This document shows, one piece after another, positions 52,691 through 61,389 of a DNA stretch of 64,000 bases; positions within the stretch are counted from its first letter, which is position 1, and every line of letters begins with the position of its first letter. Location: positions 1 through 64,000 of the forward strand of contig JBBDLF010000025.1 of NCBI GenBank assembly GCA_040879025.1, written 5' to 3'. The notes under the pieces were generated by a model that saw nothing but the letters and a program-made list of their open reading frames with translations, made no database searches and was not told where the DNA came from. This DNA is from JBBDLF01 sp040879025 (GTDB taxonomy: Bacteria > Pseudomonadota > Gammaproteobacteria > Pseudomonadales > Pseudohongiellaceae). The position numbers were made by a program, and so were the translations under genes.

Positions 52691-53115
52691 TCACAGCGAA
52701 GGTTGGCAGTTCAGTTGCTTGACGGAGACCTTTCCTCCTTCGTCATTTCCCCCGGTCTTGTCGGTCGCGGTTAGATTGATCTTGCGATCCTTGTTCACTG
52801 AAATCGGATACCCGGCAAGATAGAAGCGGCCTGGTAAGTCAGACGGGGGCAGAGTTATGGAATCCAGGGAATAGTGCTGAAGCCCAGGGAATTCATCGTC
52901 AGCGATGGCTGCGGCTAGATCAAGCCGACTATCAGGGTGAATTACCCAATACCTAGACAAAGGAAGCGGTAGTCGATGAAGTTTACCTGCTTCTCCGGTT
53001 CGATTTTCCCCTTATCGTGCTCTGTATAGAATGGAAATACATGTGGGTCTATTGAGGCAAGAAATTTTGGCCCAAGTGACTGCAAATATTGGTCATGCGA
53101 AGTTGTCTCTATCAT
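52691..53115 (-). pseudogene. Frameshifted gene of unknown function
   Basis: Two protein-like frames join on the minus strand. From ATG 53115, with GGAG upstream, 57 codons read MIETTSHDQYLQSLGPKF... to a TAA at 52942. From about 52975 a second frame, one base off, continues SRYWVIHPDSRLDLAAAI and ends at 52691. Together they would encode about 140 residues. Both halves have natural-looking composition and no other long frame explains them, so a single indel in 52960-52985 is the simplest reading; a sequencing error is possible. The family is not recognised. It lies downstream of the toxin-antitoxin genes. Confidence 0.5.
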
Positions 53116-53212
53116 TCTCTTGCTGCTCCATTTCCCGCGTCTATCACCCTGTAATCACACCAAGGCATTAGCCATACCAGGGTATTGACTCGTGTTCTAT
53201 GGTGGCGAACAT

Positions 53213-53524
53213 CTACAGCCCGGCCACACGGTCCAAGGTATCTGGATACTTCTCCACCAGCTTAATCAGCATGGCCGGGGCACCCTGAACACCTTGGCCT
53301 TGTTCCCAGCGCTCCAGGGTGCGCTTTTCAATACCCAGTGCGGAAGCAAATACCGCTTGTGACATATTCAGCCGCTTGCGGATGGAGAGGACTTTCTTAC
53401 CGGAGAGGGCGACTTTGGCCTTGCGCTGGACGTCGTGGGTTTTCAGGGTAATTTTCCCTTCACGGGCTTTCCCAAGGGCGTCGAAGCCTTCCTTCAATTC
53501 AGTGAACAGATCACGTTTTGCCAT
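53213..53524 (-). CDS. HigA/NadS-type antitoxin (XRE regulator)
   Basis: A 103-residue helix-turn-helix protein: the HTH is SIRKRLNMSQAVFASALGIE followed by RTLERWEQG. Such antitoxins bind their toxin through the N-terminus and repress their own operon. It has a strong Shine-Dalgarno (AGGAGGAGG, 53532-53540) located within the end of the toxin gene. The order toxin then antitoxin is the HigBA order. The gene appears intact while the toxin is broken. Confidence 0.88.
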   Translation of the reverse strand: MAKRDLFTELKEGFDALGKAREGKITLKTHDVQRKAKVALSGKKVLSIRKRLNMSQAVFASALGIEKRTLERWEQGQGVQGAPAMLIKLVEKYPDTLDRVAGL

Positions 53525-53528
53525 ATCG

Positions 53529-53866
53529 TTACCTCCTCCTTGCTTTTTCGTTCTCTAGCAGCGCCTTGAGTTGCTTCTTCTACGCCGGGCTGAGATCGCT
53601 CATTTCGTCTTTGTCATAAAGGGTGAACAGCCAGAACTGACACCGGTCAACGAACCAGTAATAAATAATCCGGATACCGCCCCTTTTTCCCTTGCCCCTG
53701 GCTTCATCACTCCACCGTAGTTTTCTGAGCCCACCGGTTCCCGCGATTGTGTCCCCGGCGGTCGGGTTTTCCATAAGGTGGAGTTGCAGGAGTCGGTATC
53801 CACCATCATCCAGGTAACTCGCCCTTATTTTTCAAACGGCGGCAGTTCGATGAAGGTGGCAAGCAT
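53529..53866 (-). pseudogene. RelE/HigB-type toxin, frameshift plus amber stop
   Basis: The family pattern can be followed over the whole length. From ATG 53866 it reads MLATFIELPPFEK, then a stop because an A-run has five As where six would restore the frame. After that shift it continues KIRASYLDDGGYRLLQ, GDTIAGTGGLRKLRWSDEA, RGGIRIIYYWFVD and LFTLYDKDEMSDLSPA. There a TAG (53580-53582) interrupts, and KKQLKALLENEKARRR still follows to the TAA at 53529. So there are two separate lesions: one indel and one nonsense change. A frame restarting at ATG 53774 would give a 64-residue fragment lacking both ends. Confidence 0.85.
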
Positions 53867-53874
53867 TTGTGTAG

Positions 53875-53893
53875 TATACGCATTATGCGTATA
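53875..53893. promoter_or_regulatory. Toxin-antitoxin operator palindrome
   Basis: TATACGCA and TGCGTATA (8 bp each, spacer TTA) form a perfect inverted repeat 8 bp upstream of the toxin start. This is the natural place for the XRE antitoxin to bind and repress the operon. Confidence 0.65.
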
Positions 53894-53895
53894 TC

Positions 53896-53980
53896 TGTGA
53901 AGTCTTCCGGCAGGGTGATTCAGTGGGCGACAGGCAGAAACCCGGCCTTGCAGAATTCAGTGACAAATTCGGTGACAAAT
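53896..53980 (+). other. Short open tail with 12-bp repeat, possible integrase remnant
   Basis: An open frame (VKSSGRVIQWATGRNP...) ends in a TGA at 53978-53980. Its last codons arise from a tandem repeat, AATTCAGTGACA then AATTCGGTGACA (52-63 and 64-75 of 53900), reading SVTNSVTN. Lying beside a tRNA gene, it might be the end of an integrase-type gene, but no catalytic motif remains. Confidence 0.2.
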
Positions 53981-54042
53981 TGAAAAGTGGGAATTTTTAG
54001 GAGAAAGTGAGGTGGTATAACTTGCTGATTTTATTGCTAATT

Positions 54043-54117
54043 TGGCTGCCCAACCTGGACTCGAACCAGGAACCAAGTGATTAACAGTCACCTACTCTAC
54101 CATTGAGCTATTGGGCA
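54043..54117 (-). tRNA. tRNA-Asn (GTT)
   Basis: A 75-nt cloverleaf including the encoded CCA. The acceptor stem is TGCCCAA with TTGGGCA, the D-arm GCTC/GAGT, the anticodon stem GGTGA/TCACT with the loop CTGTTAA (anticodon GTT), and the T-arm CCTGG/CCAGG around TTCGAGT. The discriminator base is G. Its 3' end points towards the decayed region at 52.4-54 kb. Confidence 0.97.
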
Positions 54118-54327
54118 GTAAATGCGGGTCTCCATAGCAGGAAACCGCCGACTGGCTACACTGAAAAGTATAGCGAGGCGAGTATACTAATGACCAACCG
54201 GTTGCAGGTCAACTCCCGTTTGGCGGAAAGCGCAAACCAGCCGTGAAGCGACTGTCGGCTTCTGCTACCATTGCACGCCTGAGAACGGTTACCATCTCCA
54301 TTTTCCCGATACCCCCGGTTCTGTCCC

Positions 54328-56367
54328 ATGCCCAACGCTGTGTCCGAGCAAGCCCAGTTTTCCCTGAAAGCCGGATTCAAACCCGCCGGCGATCAGCCCG
54401 CCGCGATTGCTGGACTTATTGAGGGTCTCAAGGACGGCCTGCTGGCCCAGACCCTGTTGGGAGTTACCGGTTCCGGCAAAACCTACACCATCGCCAATGT
54501 GATTGAGCACTTGCAGAGACCCACGTTGGTTATGGCGCCGAACAAGACACTGGCGGCCCAGCTTTACGGGGAATTCAAGGAGTTCTTTCCGGACAATTCC
54601 GTAGAGTATTTTGTTTCCTACTACGACTACTACCAGCCAGAAGCTTATGTGCCGTCGTCCGACCTTTACATCGAGAAGGACGCGTCCATCAACGATCATA
54701 TTGAGCAGATGCGGCTTTCCGCCACCAAGGCTCTGTTGCAGCGCCGGGACGTGATCGTGGTAGCGACCGTGTCGTCCATCTACGGCCTGGGGGATCCGCG
54801 ATCATACCTGCGGATGATCCTGCATCTGGATGTGGGTGACCGGATAGACCAGAGGGCGGTGTTGCGGCGCCTTGCCGAATTGCAATATACCCGCAACGAC
54901 ATGGAACTGCAGCGCGCGACCTACCGGGTGCGCGGCGACGTCATTGATATTTATCCGGCCGAATCCGAGCGCCATGCCATCCGCATCGAACTGTTTGACG
55001 ACGAGGTGGAAAGCCTGTCGTATTTCGATCCACTTACAGGCGCGGTGGTGCGCAAGGTGCCGCGCCTGACCGTCTTCCCGAAATCTCATTATGTGACGCC
55101 GCGGGAAACCATGCTCGAAGCGGTGGAGCATATCAAGGCAGAGTTGCAGGGACATCTGGCGCTGTTGCAGAAAAATAACAAGCTGGTGGAAGCCCAGCGT
55201 CTGGAACAGCGTACCCGTTTCGATCTGGAGATGATCCAGGAACTCGGGTATTGCAACGGAATCGAGAATTATTCGCGTTATCTGTCCGGCCGTGCCGCCG
55301 GTGAGCCCCCACCGACGTTGTATGACTATCTGCCGCCCGATTCGCTGGTGGTCGTGGATGAGTCTCATGTGACGATTCCGCAACTGGGCGCCATGTACAA
55401 GGGCGATCGTTCCAGAAAGGAAACCCTGGTCGAATACGGATTCCGCCTTCCCTCCGCGTTGGACAATCGCCCGCTGCGATTCGAGGAGTGGGAACGGCTG
55501 ACGCCGCAGCTCATTTTTGTATCAGCGACACCTGGCCCCTATGAGGAAGCTCATGAAGGACAACGAGTAGAGCAGGTGGTTCGGCCAACAGGCCTTATTG
55601 ACCCGGAACTCGAAGTGCGGCCGGCCTCGACCCAGGTGGATAATTTGCTGTCCGAGGTGCGCAAGGTGGTGGCGCGCGAGGAGAGGGTGCTGGTTACTGT
55701 ACTGACCAAACGCATGGCGGAGGATCTCACCGATTATCTGGCGGAGCATGATGTACGCGTGCGTTATCTGCATTCCGACATTGAAACGGTGGAACGTTCG
55801 GAAATCATCCGTGACCTGCGTCTGGGCGTCTTCGACGTGCTGGTGGGTATCAACCTGCTGCGGGAGGGTCTGGACATTCCGGAAGTGTCCCTGGTGGCTG
55901 TACTCGACGCTGACAAGGAAGGCTTTTTGCGCTCTGAACGGTCCCTGATTCAAACCGTGGGCCGGGCGGCGCGCAATCTCAATGGCCGCGCGATTCTTTA
56001 TGGTGACAATGTCACCGGTTCAATGGAACGGGCCATGGCGGAATCCGGTCGTCGCCGCGAAAAACAGATTGAATTCAATACCGAACACGGCATCACGCCG
56101 GCCGGCGTTCAAAAACGGGTGCTGGATGTGATGGAAGGCGCCTACGGTTCAGTCTCCGGGGGCCGCTCACGCCGCAAGCAGCGCGGCGTGGCGGAACCGG
56201 GCAAGCGACCGGGCACCGCGCAATTCCGGGACCCGGAGGAAATTGCCTCAGAAATAAAGAAACTGGAACAGGCGATGTACGACCATGCCCGTAACCTGGC
56301 TTTCGAAGAAGCGGCCAGCGTACGTGACCAGATCTCACAATTACGCGATCAGTTGATTGCGTTGTAA
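54328..56367 (+). CDS. uvrB: Excinuclease ABC subunit B
   Basis: A 679-residue nucleotide excision repair helicase-like protein. The Walker A is GVTGSGKT; the beta-hairpin contains YYDYYQPEAYVP; VVDESHVT is motif II; and QTVGRAARN is motif VI. The C-terminal UVR domain (IASEIKKLEQAMYDHARNL, in part) binds UvrC. Its length is normal. The ATG at 54328 begins MPNAVSEQAQF. Confidence 0.97.
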   Translation: MPNAVSEQAQFSLKAGFKPAGDQPAAIAGLIEGLKDGLLAQTLLGVTGSGKTYTIANVIEHLQRPTLVMAPNKTLAAQLYGEFKEFFPDNSVEYFVSYYDYYQPEAYVPSSDLYIEKDASINDHIEQMRLSATKALLQRRDVIVVATVSSIYGLGDPRSYLRMILHLDVGDRIDQRAVLRRLAELQYTRNDMELQRATYRVRGDVIDIYPAESERHAIRIELFDDEVESLSYFDPLTGAVVRKVPRLTVFPKSHYVTPRETMLEAVEHIKAELQGHLALLQKNNKLVEAQRLEQRTRFDLEMIQELGYCNGIENYSRYLSGRAAGEPPPTLYDYLPPDSLVVVDESHVTIPQLGAMYKGDRSRKETLVEYGFRLPSALDNRPLRFEEWERLTPQLIFVSATPGPYEEAHEGQRVEQVVRPTGLIDPELEVRPASTQVDNLLSEVRKVVAREERVLVTVLTKRMAEDLTDYLAEHDVRVRYLHSDIETVERSEIIRDLRLGVFDVLVGINLLREGLDIPEVSLVAVLDADKEGFLRSERSLIQTVGRAARNLNGRAILYGDNVTGSMERAMAESGRRREKQIEFNTEHGITPAGVQKRVLDVMEGAYGSVSGGRSRRKQRGVAEPGKRPGTAQFRDPEEIASEIKKLEQAMYDHARNLAFEEAASVRDQISQLRDQLIAL

Positions 56368-56373
56368 ACCGTT

Positions 56374-56395
56374 TTGCCATGATGTGGCATGGCAA
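56374..56395. repeat. Hairpin after uvrB
   Basis: TTGCCATG (56374-56381) and CATGGCAA (56388-56395) form a perfect 8-bp stem with a 6-nt loop, 7 bp after the uvrB stop. No T-run follows. Confidence 0.4.
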
Positions 56396-56471
56396 TCAGC
56401 CACAATGGGCGATGACGAATTGCTCGCTCTGGCTCCCGCTGTGGGCATTGTTTTGAAATGGAACGCCGTGG

Positions 56472-56488
56472 TGTACCAGAATGGCACA
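56472..56488. promoter_or_regulatory. Candidate enhancer site for sigma-54 activator
   Basis: TGTACCA-GAA-TGGCACA is an inverted repeat with one mismatch, about 63 bp upstream of the sigma-54 promoter at 56551. The distance fits an activator-binding site, but only one copy is clear. Confidence 0.35.
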
Positions 56489-56550
56489 TCCAGCGGCTAC
56501 CCGCGTCTGTAATTGTGCCCAGTGCTTTGAATTCAAAGAAATAATCTGAT

Positions 56551-56566
56551 TGGCACGAGCCTTGCC
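56551..56566 (+). promoter_or_regulatory. Sigma-54 promoter upstream of FtsX-type permease
   Basis: TGGCACG-AGCC-TTGC matches the sigma-54 consensus (TGGCACG-N4-TTGC) at every conserved position, with a T before TGG and the correct 10-bp spacing between the GG (-24) and GC (-12). The transcript would begin about 28 bp before the ATG at 56605. Activity would require RpoN and a bacterial enhancer-binding protein; none is encoded in the window. Confidence 0.75.
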
Positions 56567-56604
56567 TTGTTCTGGACACCGGCTAATAACAGAGTGGATG
56601 TCCC

Positions 56605-59091
56605 ATGTTCAAAAGCTATTTGAAACTCACGTTGAATCACATGCTTTCCCATAAGCTGTACACCGTGATCAATGTTCTTGGGCTTTCCGTCGGCCTGGCC
56701 TGCTTCCTGTTGATCAGCCTGTACATAGCGGATGAACTCAGTTACGACAACCACTGGCAAAATGCCGACAGGCTTTACCGTGTGTCGAGGGACTATTATC
56801 CGACGGAGTTCCGGGTCTCCGGCCGACGACCGGCCTCGATCAACGCACCGTTTGCGCCTCAGTTAAAAGCCGAGTTTCCGCAGGTGGAGGAATCGGCCCG
56901 CCTGTTTCCGTTTGCCCAGCCGCAAATCAGATTGAATGACGTTTCGTTCCAGGAAAGCCGTTTCATGTATGTGGACGCCGCTTTTGTGGATCTGTTTTCC
57001 TTCGAGTGGGTGCGGGGAAATGCCGGCCGGGCGCTGGCCGAACCGTTCTCGCTGGTGTTGACGGAATCGATGGCAGTGAAATACTTCGGAGACGACAATC
57101 CGATGGGGCAGACCCTGAGCTTCACTTACTCAGCCGACGTACCCATGCAGATAACAGGCGTAATACGCGACCTGCCGGAGAATACGCATCTGGAAATCGA
57201 TGCACTGGCTTCGCTGACCACGCTCAGTAGCCTGATGGGCGACGGCATGCTTACCAACTGGAATTCGCTTACCGATTTTCATACTTACATTCGACTGGCA
57301 CCGAACACCGTCATTGAAAATCTGGAGCGTGAATTTCCAGCATTTATCGAGCGTCATATCGGTGAAGGAGCCAGTGTGGGAACCGGTGTCAGCGCACAAC
57401 GCGTGCCTGATATACATTTGCGTTCGCAGCGCACTGAAGAACTGGTTCCCCCCGGTAACATTGTCAACGTGTATTCATTTATCGCGATAGCTGTGGCGAT
57501 TCTGACCATTGCCTGCATCAACTTCATGAACCTGTCCACGGCGCGTTCGTCCAGTCGCGCACGGGAAGTGGGCATGCGCAAGGCCGTCGGCGCGCGCAAC
57601 TCGCAATTGGTCGCCCAGTTTCTGGGCGAATCGCTGTTGATGACGGTCATCGCTTTGCTGGTGGCTATAACGCTGGTTGAATTACTGCTCCCCTGGTTTA
57701 ACGCCTTCGTGGGAAGAACCCTGGATTTTCCCTGGTACGAATGGCGCGTCCTGTCGGCACTCGTACTTTTGGCCGTCCTGGTGGGAGCAGCGGCCGGTAG
57801 TTACCCGGCGTTTTTTCTCTCGTCCTTCAATCCTTCCCGCGTGCTGAAAGCCGGTGTAAACCTGGGCAGTGCCGGCGCGTTATTTCGCAAGGCGCTGGTG
57901 GTGACTCAGTTTGCCATCGCCATTGTGTTGATCGTGGCGACGGGTGTTATCTACGCGCAGATGAACTTTGCCCGCAATATCGACCTGGGACTTGAGAAAG
58001 ACCGGGTCGCCATTCTGTCCGGCAATTCCTCTGTCGGCTTGGGAGAACAGTGGCTGGCAATGAAGCAGGAACTGCTCGCGTTTCCAGAGATAACCGAAGT
58101 TACTCGTTCTCACTATGTTCCGTTTACTCACGATGACAACGCCATTCCTGTGCTGCGGAATCGCAATGAGGTGCAGGATGCGCAACCACTCAAATTCATG
58201 GCCGTGGATTATGATTTTTTCGCCACCTATGGCATCGAGATTATCGCCGGACGTGATTTCGATGAAGGACGGGCCGACCGCCTGGTGCTGCCCGGTGAAA
58301 ATCAGCCGGCTTCTTCAGGAGGGTTTATTCTGAATGAGTCAGCCGTGCGGGAAATGGGCTGGACAGTGGCGGAATCTCTTGGTCAAACCGTGTGGATCAG
58401 TCTGCAGAATACTCCCATCGGACCTTTGCTGGATGGTCCGGCCGGCTTTGAGCTGATCGGTGTGGCTGAAGACGGCTATTTTGAGTCGTTGACAACTCCT
58501 CTGGAGCCCATGATGTTCTTTATACCGTCCACCAGCGTTACCATGACGCCCCCTTTGCGGCACGCGGCGCTCAAGCTGACCGGCGAAAGTATGGAACAGA
58601 CTTTTACCCACATAGATAATGTCTGGCGTGAATTCCGGCCGGAGACACCCATCGACCGCCGGTTCCTTAACGACCATTTCAATGCGCTTTACCAGGGCGA
58701 ACAACAGCAGAGTGTGATGCTTACCTGCTTTACCGTACTCGCTATCTTCATTGCCTGCCTCGGCCTCTACGGCCTGGCCAGCTTCAATGCCGAACGCAGA
58801 ACGCGCGAGATCGGTGTGCGTAAAGTGTTGGGTGGCAGCGTGTGGAGCATTGTGGTGTTACTGACCAACGACTTCAGCAAACTGGTGCTGCTGGCCAATA
58901 TCATTGCATGGCCGGTCGCCTGGCTGGTGATGAACCGCTGGCTGGAGAACTTTGCCTACCGTGTCGACCTGACACCCGTGGCATTTATCGGTGGTGGTTT
59001 ACTGGCGCTGCTGATCGCCTGGGTTACGGTGGGAGGCCAGGCGGCGAAGGCGGCGAAGACCAATCCGGTGCTGGCGCTCCGGTACGAATAA
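56605..59091 (+). CDS. FtsX/MacB-type ABC transporter permease
   Basis: An 828-residue protein of the MacB-type permease family with duplicated FtsX domains. A helix near residues 20-45 (VLGLSVGLACFLLISLYIA) precedes a large periplasmic domain; an FtsX core follows (about 290-410, with ARSSSRAREVGMRKAVGARN in part), then a second periplasmic part and a second FtsX core (about 700-820, with RTREIGVRKVLGGS). Such proteins transmit force across the envelope rather than moving a substrate through a channel, and need an ABC ATPase. None is adjacent. It is controlled by the sigma-54 promoter just upstream. Confidence 0.88.
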   Translation: MFKSYLKLTLNHMLSHKLYTVINVLGLSVGLACFLLISLYIADELSYDNHWQNADRLYRVSRDYYPTEFRVSGRRPASINAPFAPQLKAEFPQVEESARLFPFAQPQIRLNDVSFQESRFMYVDAAFVDLFSFEWVRGNAGRALAEPFSLVLTESMAVKYFGDDNPMGQTLSFTYSADVPMQITGVIRDLPENTHLEIDALASLTTLSSLMGDGMLTNWNSLTDFHTYIRLAPNTVIENLEREFPAFIERHIGEGASVGTGVSAQRVPDIHLRSQRTEELVPPGNIVNVYSFIAIAVAILTIACINFMNLSTARSSSRAREVGMRKAVGARNSQLVAQFLGESLLMTVIALLVAITLVELLLPWFNAFVGRTLDFPWYEWRVLSALVLLAVLVGAAAGSYPAFFLSSFNPSRVLKAGVNLGSAGALFRKALVVTQFAIAIVLIVATGVIYAQMNFARNIDLGLEKDRVAILSGNSSVGLGEQWLAMKQELLAFPEITEVTRSHYVPFTHDDNAIPVLRNRNEVQDAQPLKFMAVDYDFFATYGIEIIAGRDFDEGRADRLVLPGENQPASSGGFILNESAVREMGWTVAESLGQTVWISLQNTPIGPLLDGPAGFELIGVAEDGYFESLTTPLEPMMFFIPSTSVTMTPPLRHAALKLTGESMEQTFTHIDNVWREFRPETPIDRRFLNDHFNALYQGEQQQSVMLTCFTVLAIFIACLGLYGLASFNAERRTREIGVRKVLGGSVWSIVVLLTNDFSKLVLLANIIAWPVAWLVMNRWLENFAYRVDLTPVAFIGGGLLALLIAWVTVGGQAAKAAKTNPVLALRYE

Positions 59092-59248
59092 GTCAATGGC
59101 AAACAGGCAGTGGCAAGCAAAGAGAAACAGGAGGCAGACGCGATCGGTCGGGGGTGTTAGGGTCTGCTCGGAAAGAGCCGGGCCGAGGCCTGTCTCCTGC
59201 TTCCTTTCCCTTGAAAACAACACTCGCTTAGTGTCGCGCGGTCACCGC

Positions 59249-59995
59249 TCAGCTTTCAAGGCGGCGAGCCAGTACGTTTTCATTGCCTGATTCCAGGTTT
59301 CCGGCAACCGCCTGTTCCGGCGTTACCATTTCACCGTAGTATTCCTCATTATCGTCTTCATCGAAGAGAATTCCCTCCAGGCCGACTGAAGCTTCCGCCA
59401 GCAGGCCCTCGGTGTCGGTCCAGACCACGATGTCGTTATCTTCTCCTATTTGGGTCTGGGTGCGGGCCGACCAGTTGATGATGGACAGTCCTGCCTGGGC
59501 GGTAAGGGAGAATGAACTCTCTTCCCTGAACGCATCAACGGCTTCCTGGGTCATCAGCAACATCGCGATGGCTCCGGCCGAAACCCCTGCCTGGGCACCC
59601 AGACTGGCGGATCCGATGTTGTAAAACGCCGGATTGCTCCAGCCGTCCTCCTGCCGGGTTACCAGTATGCCTTCACCGCCGGAAACACCGGCGATCAGCG
59701 CGGCGGCAGCGTAGTCGGGGACTATGAACAAGCCCTCAGCCTGCGCGATCTGATCGGTTAACTCCTGGTCTTCCCTCATCTGGTCGACGATGCTGGCTGC
59801 TTCGCGAAGGTCTTCCATCGGGCCCATCTCGTCCGCGCGATCGGCGAACGCCTCATCCCGGTCTGTCGTGTCCCGGGTCTGGTCCTGCGTCGCCTGGGGC
59901 TCATCCAGTGGCGTGCGCGGATCGTCCTGCGCCAACGCCGATGCTGACGCCAGACCCAGAGAAAATAAGGTGAGTGTTAAGAGTTTCATCTTCAT
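59249..59995 (-). CDS. SYLF-domain (Ysc84-like) exported protein
   Basis: A 248-residue protein with a signal peptide (ending ASALAQ), an acidic Asp/Thr/Arg-rich linker, and a SYLF domain (LFIVPDYAAAALIAGVSGGEGILV in parts; WSNPAFYNIGSASLGAQAGVSAGA in parts; VDAFREESSFSL). SYLF domains bind phosphoinositides in eukaryotes; in bacteria they are exported and of unclear role. It converges on the permease gene. The 157-bp gap between (59092-59248) holds an imperfect CAGGAG/CTCCTG hairpin. Confidence 0.85.
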   Translation of the reverse strand: MKMKLLTLTLFSLGLASASALAQDDPRTPLDEPQATQDQTRDTTDRDEAFADRADEMGPMEDLREAASIVDQMREDQELTDQIAQAEGLFIVPDYAAAALIAGVSGGEGILVTRQEDGWSNPAFYNIGSASLGAQAGVSAGAIAMLLMTQEAVDAFREESSFSLTAQAGLSIINWSARTQTQIGEDNDIVVWTDTEGLLAEASVGLEGILFDEDDNEEYYGEMVTPEQAVAGNLESGNENVLARRLES

Positions 59996-60241
59996 GGTGT
60001 ATTTCCCTCTACAAGTTATGAATTAAATCCCCAGCCCCATACGATGCGGAAAACGTCCAGTGTTAGCAAGGGGTGATAAACCTGAGAACCGGAGGGGGAG
60101 ATTACACGCGTCCGGGTAACGCCGGCGTAACATATTGTTGTCGGTTATTTGACTGAAAAGCGAATAATTTATAAAGTCATACCCTAAAGAAGCGATATAG
60201 ATAACTGTGGTGTCGCAACCGGCCACCGTATACTATCTGTT
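59996..60241. other. Intergenic region without recognisable gene
   Basis: Upstream of the SYLF gene and before the tandem repeat, no coding frame is convincing. The stretch 60140-60215 is AT-rich and could contain the promoters. Confidence 0.5.
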
Positions 60242-60307
60242 GAAAGAACCGAGAAAGAACCGAGAAAGAACCGAGAAAGAACCGAGAAAGAACCGAGAAA
60301 GAACCGA
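60242..60307 (+). repeat. 11-bp tandem repeat
   Basis: Six consecutive exact copies of GAAAGAACCGA run directly into the N gap. The unit length is not a multiple of 3 and no gene spans it. The array is truncated by the gap, so its full copy number is unknown. Confidence 0.95.
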
Positions 60308-60407
60308 NNNNNNNNNNNNNNNNNNNNNNNNNNNNNNNNNNNNNNNNNNNNNNNNNNNNNNNNNNNNNNNNNNNNNNNNNNNNNNNNNNNNNNNNNNNNN
60401 NNNNNNN
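60308..60407. other. Assembly gap of 100 N
   Basis: Exactly 100 unknown bases, the conventional size for a gap of undetermined length in scaffolds. The tandem repeat at its left edge probably broke the assembly. Confidence 0.98.
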
Positions 60408-60442
60408 GAAATAAAACCAAGAAGCAAGTGCAGGAAGACGAC

Positions 60443-61339
60443 ATGCAGCGATTGACCATGGCGTTCGTGGCCGCCACTGTGTTGTTTGTTGGCGCGCAGG
60501 CGCAGGCGCAAACCCTGAGGGGATCATCAGCCTCAATGCAGCGTCAGAATCAGGAAGCCATCAGTTATGGCTATACCTTCATAGAGACACCGCAAACAGT
60601 CAGCCGGTTTGTCGACGCTGGCGATCTGGTTGCGGTCCACGCCACCGCGTCCCTCGACTTCCATGATGTTTCCTTTCCCTACGCCCGGCCCGCGGTCAAA
60701 CTGTTTCTGGAGCGCCTGAGCGCCCAGTACCGCGCCGCCTGCGGAGAGAAGCTGGTGGTGACCAGCCTTACCCGCCCCATAGCACGACAGCCGGTCAATG
60801 CCGCCAGCAACTCAGTGCATCCCACCGGTATGGCCGCCGATCTCAGAATTCCATCCAAAGGCAGCTGTCGCTCGTGGCTGGAAGGCACGCTGTTATCCCT
60901 GGAAGGCAGTGGTGTGCTGGATGTGACGCGGGAACGCTATCCGCCTCATTATCATGTGGCGGTGTTTACCCAGACCTATAGAGACTATGTGGCGTCAATG
61001 ACCGGTGAATCCCGCGAATACCGGGTACGCCGTGGCGATTCGCTGTCGCGGATTGCTTCCCGCTCCGGAATCAGCGTGGCGCAATTACGCAGAGCCAACG
61101 GCCTCAGTGGTGACCTGATTCGGGTGGGCCAGACCCTGCAGATTCCCGGCAATTCCGTTGTCGCCGGCACCGCGTCTGCCACGGAAGTAGCTCATCGCGT
61201 CCAGAGAGGGGAAACCCTGTGGCGTATTTCGAAACGCTACGACACCAGCGTCAATCTGTTACGGGAAGAAAACGGCCTCACCGACGACTTCCTGCAGGTG
61301 GGACAGGTTCTTCGCATCAGCACCGCCGGAGCGGAATAA
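60443..61339 (+). CDS. Exported DUF5715/LysM protein
   Basis: A 298-residue protein with a signal peptide (MQRLTMAFVAATVLFVG...AQAQA), a DUF5715-like domain (VHPTGMAADLRIP, HYHVAVF, which resemble metal-ligand segments of DD-peptidase-like enzymes) and two C-terminal LysM repeats (YRVRRGDSLSRIASRSGI, HRVQRGETLWRISKRYD). LysM binds peptidoglycan, so it should act at the cell wall. AGGAAG lies before the ATG at 60443. The region upstream is lost in the assembly gap. Confidence 0.85.
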   Translation: MQRLTMAFVAATVLFVGAQAQAQTLRGSSASMQRQNQEAISYGYTFIETPQTVSRFVDAGDLVAVHATASLDFHDVSFPYARPAVKLFLERLSAQYRAACGEKLVVTSLTRPIARQPVNAASNSVHPTGMAADLRIPSKGSCRSWLEGTLLSLEGSGVLDVTRERYPPHYHVAVFTQTYRDYVASMTGESREYRVRRGDSLSRIASRSGISVAQLRRANGLSGDLIRVGQTLQIPGNSVVAGTASATEVAHRVQRGETLWRISKRYDTSVNLLREENGLTDDFLQVGQVLRISTAGAE

Positions 61340-61389
61340 CGGCTCCGGCGCGCCGTTGGAAACCTCGCACTGAGATACACAGGAGTCGC

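Noticed and set aside
52593..52823. 76-codon plus-strand frame in the decayed region
   Set aside because: It lies opposite the more protein-like broken minus-strand gene and has no ribosome site or recognisable motif.
60242..60307. CRISPR array
   Set aside because: The units are 11 bp, contiguous and identical with no spacers, so this is a simple tandem repeat.
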